From NCBI GenBank assembly GCA_964035545.1, contig CAXIUT010000091.1, positions 1-33,375 of the forward strand: DNA of 33,375 nt, in the 5' to 3' direction. The stretch's first letter is position 1, and each line of letters opens with the position of its first letter. Positions 32,350-33,375 of this stretch are shown one piece after another. This stretch comes from Bugula neritina (lineage: Eukaryota > Bryozoa > Gymnolaemata > Cheilostomatida > Bugulidae). The notes under the pieces are model-generated. The model was not told the origin of the DNA. It did not search any database and was given only the letters and a program-made list of their open reading frames with translations. A program made the position numbers and the translations under genes.

Positions 32350-33369
32350 TCAAGTGGGTATATCGAAAGAAAGATTTATACCGCTATTATCATTCTACCA
32401 GTTGAAAGATAGTTATAATTACTATGGCTGTTTATTTTATACATTTTAGTCAAATACTTCAGAAGACTGAAAACTCTATCGAGAATTGATTTATCCTCCA
32501 AGATCAAGTAAAAGACTTTTAAGTTAATTTTCTTCTTGTTCTTCAGCATTCCTCACTTAAAAAATTGATCCAGGTTATGATGGCTTGATTTCAGAAGTAG
32601 AAAGTTTAAAATCATCATTGTTTGATGTTTAAAAGACTGAACAATCATCTTAGTTACATTTTTTATCTTTTTCAACATAAATCGATAAATTATTATCACT
32701 TTTCTCATGAATACTTGAATATTAATTAAAATACTAAAATTAATATTGATTTGTTACCTTACCGAATCCATACTCATTTTTATCACTGATTTCTGCATGC
32801 AAAAGTTGTGATTAGTCTAAACAATCAAAAGATAAAGATAAATTTGTTCTTGATAATTAACTCAAATTCCAAATTGATAGGTTTTGACCTGGCTTGTTGT
32901 TTTTTACTATTTTTTTTTAAGGAATAATGAAAGAAAGATCTTTTCTTAGAGGTGCAGGAGGAGGTAAATTTTAAGACTAAGCTCTTCGAAATTCATCTTA
33001 CTCTTACCAATCATCATAGTATTCAGGATTAATAGCCTGGTATTTCAACTTATATAAAAAATTGTAAAAATCTGCAGATAGTGTCTCTCTTTCTAACCTT
33101 TTTAATTCATTTTTTTTCTCATTTTATATCACTTTAGAACTGTCTTTATTTGATTCCATATCATTGAATTTCTTCATTGATTTTTTAAATTGCTAATAAA
33201 TCTCATCAAATGAAAACATTCTACCTGCCAATCTCCTTTCTTTTCTATACTTCTTTTAATAATTCAAACACTCCTCAAAAGGAATGATGAGTCCTTTTAT
33301 CAGAATCCATTATCTTATATGCAGGCAAAAAAAAGATTATTTCTTAAGTATCTTAAAAGAGATGGTTGA
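32350..33369 (-). CDS. Acidic hypothetical protein, 5' partial
   Basis: A 339-residue open frame ending NLSFDIPT before TGA. The upstream part (LIIPFEECLNYEKKYRKERRL, FSFDEIYEQFKKS) is helical and basic. The middle has NPEYYDDWEEEDEFRRAES and PPPAPLRKDLSF, and the C-terminal half is acidic, Ser/Asn/Glu-rich and probably disordered. No in-frame ATG is found at the 5' end. The last 24 bp of the window look like a GT..AG intron (minus-strand GTATGATC..TTTTAAG) that contains the blocking TGA, so the first exon probably lies beyond the window. A second candidate intron at 32734-32757 is 24 nt and phase-neutral. Family not recognised. Confidence 0.6.
32734..32757 (-). other. Candidate 24-nt intron in 3' terminal gene
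   Basis: On the minus strand GTAACAAATC...AATTTTAG, very like the proven introns (GTAAC start, TTTAG-type end). Its length is a multiple of three with no in-frame TGA, so frame gives no test. Confidence 0.45.
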
Positions 33370-33375
33370 TCATAC

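Noticed and set aside
1-33375. Alternative code with UAA = Lys and UAG = Glu, known from another oligohymenophorean.
   Set aside because: TAA, not only TAG, occupies the RAD50 Walker B Glu and the calcineurin RGHE Glu.
1-33375. CRISPR arrays, rRNA genes, insertion sequences, Shine-Dalgarno sites.
   Set aside because: No spaced direct repeats, rRNA-like or transposase-like sequence was seen, and the genome is nuclear and eukaryotic.

Overview
This is AT-rich nuclear DNA of a ciliate. It opens with a tract of C4A2 telomeric repeats. The reading frames only make sense if TGA is the sole stop and TAA/TAG are sense codons. At conserved family positions TAA/TAG fall where glutamate belongs: the Walker B Glu of RAD50, the LPEY motif of a HECT ligase, the RxHE motif of calcineurin, and YEGE in MORN repeats. 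CAA/CAG still occupy conserved Gln positions. UAR = Glu with UGA stop is the peritrich nuclear code (translation table 30), so a peritrich or close relative within the Oligohymenophorea is the best guess; G4T2 telomeres fit. All calls below use that code.

The window falls into four units separated by three interstitial G4T2 tracts, all in the same orientation. Unit 1 (1-9276) looks like a complete minichromosome: left telomere, small membrane protein, MORN protein (-), coiled-coil protein (-), four unrecognised small genes, calcineurin A, tetraspan-like protein, right G4T2 tract. Unit 2 (9277-23447) starts inside a giant HECT ubiquitin ligase. It continues with an NT-C2 coiled-coil protein, a minus-strand F-box-like/SAM/RCC1-like protein and a low-complexity protein, then ends in G4T2. 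Unit 3 (23448-31547) starts inside RAD50, just before the Walker A motif. It continues with ankyrin and TPR-like genes (-), the first copy of a duplicated gene and two tandem multi-TM paralogues, then ends in G4T2. Unit 4 (31548 to the end) starts just upstream of a second, longer copy of the duplicated gene and ends in a partial minus-strand gene.

The last stop codon before each interstitial tract lies only 48-61 bp from it, as expected of real chromosome ends. What follows ITS1 and ITS2 is a gene lacking its N-terminus. The unit borders therefore look like telomere-to-internal fusions, made in the cell, in library construction or in assembly.

Genes are tightly packed, with intergenic gaps of about 25-255 bp. 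Introns are very short (20-31 nt, GT..AG, mostly GTA..AG); several were placed exactly by protein alignment. About nine single-base frame offsets remain unexplained, some at A/T homopolymers, and suggest indel errors, pseudogenes or unrecognised introns. The genes do not form one pathway. Recognisable roles are Ca2+ signalling (calcineurin), ubiquitination (HECT), double-strand-break and telomere maintenance (RAD50), and scaffold or membrane proteins (MORN, RCC1/SAM, ankyrin, NT-C2).
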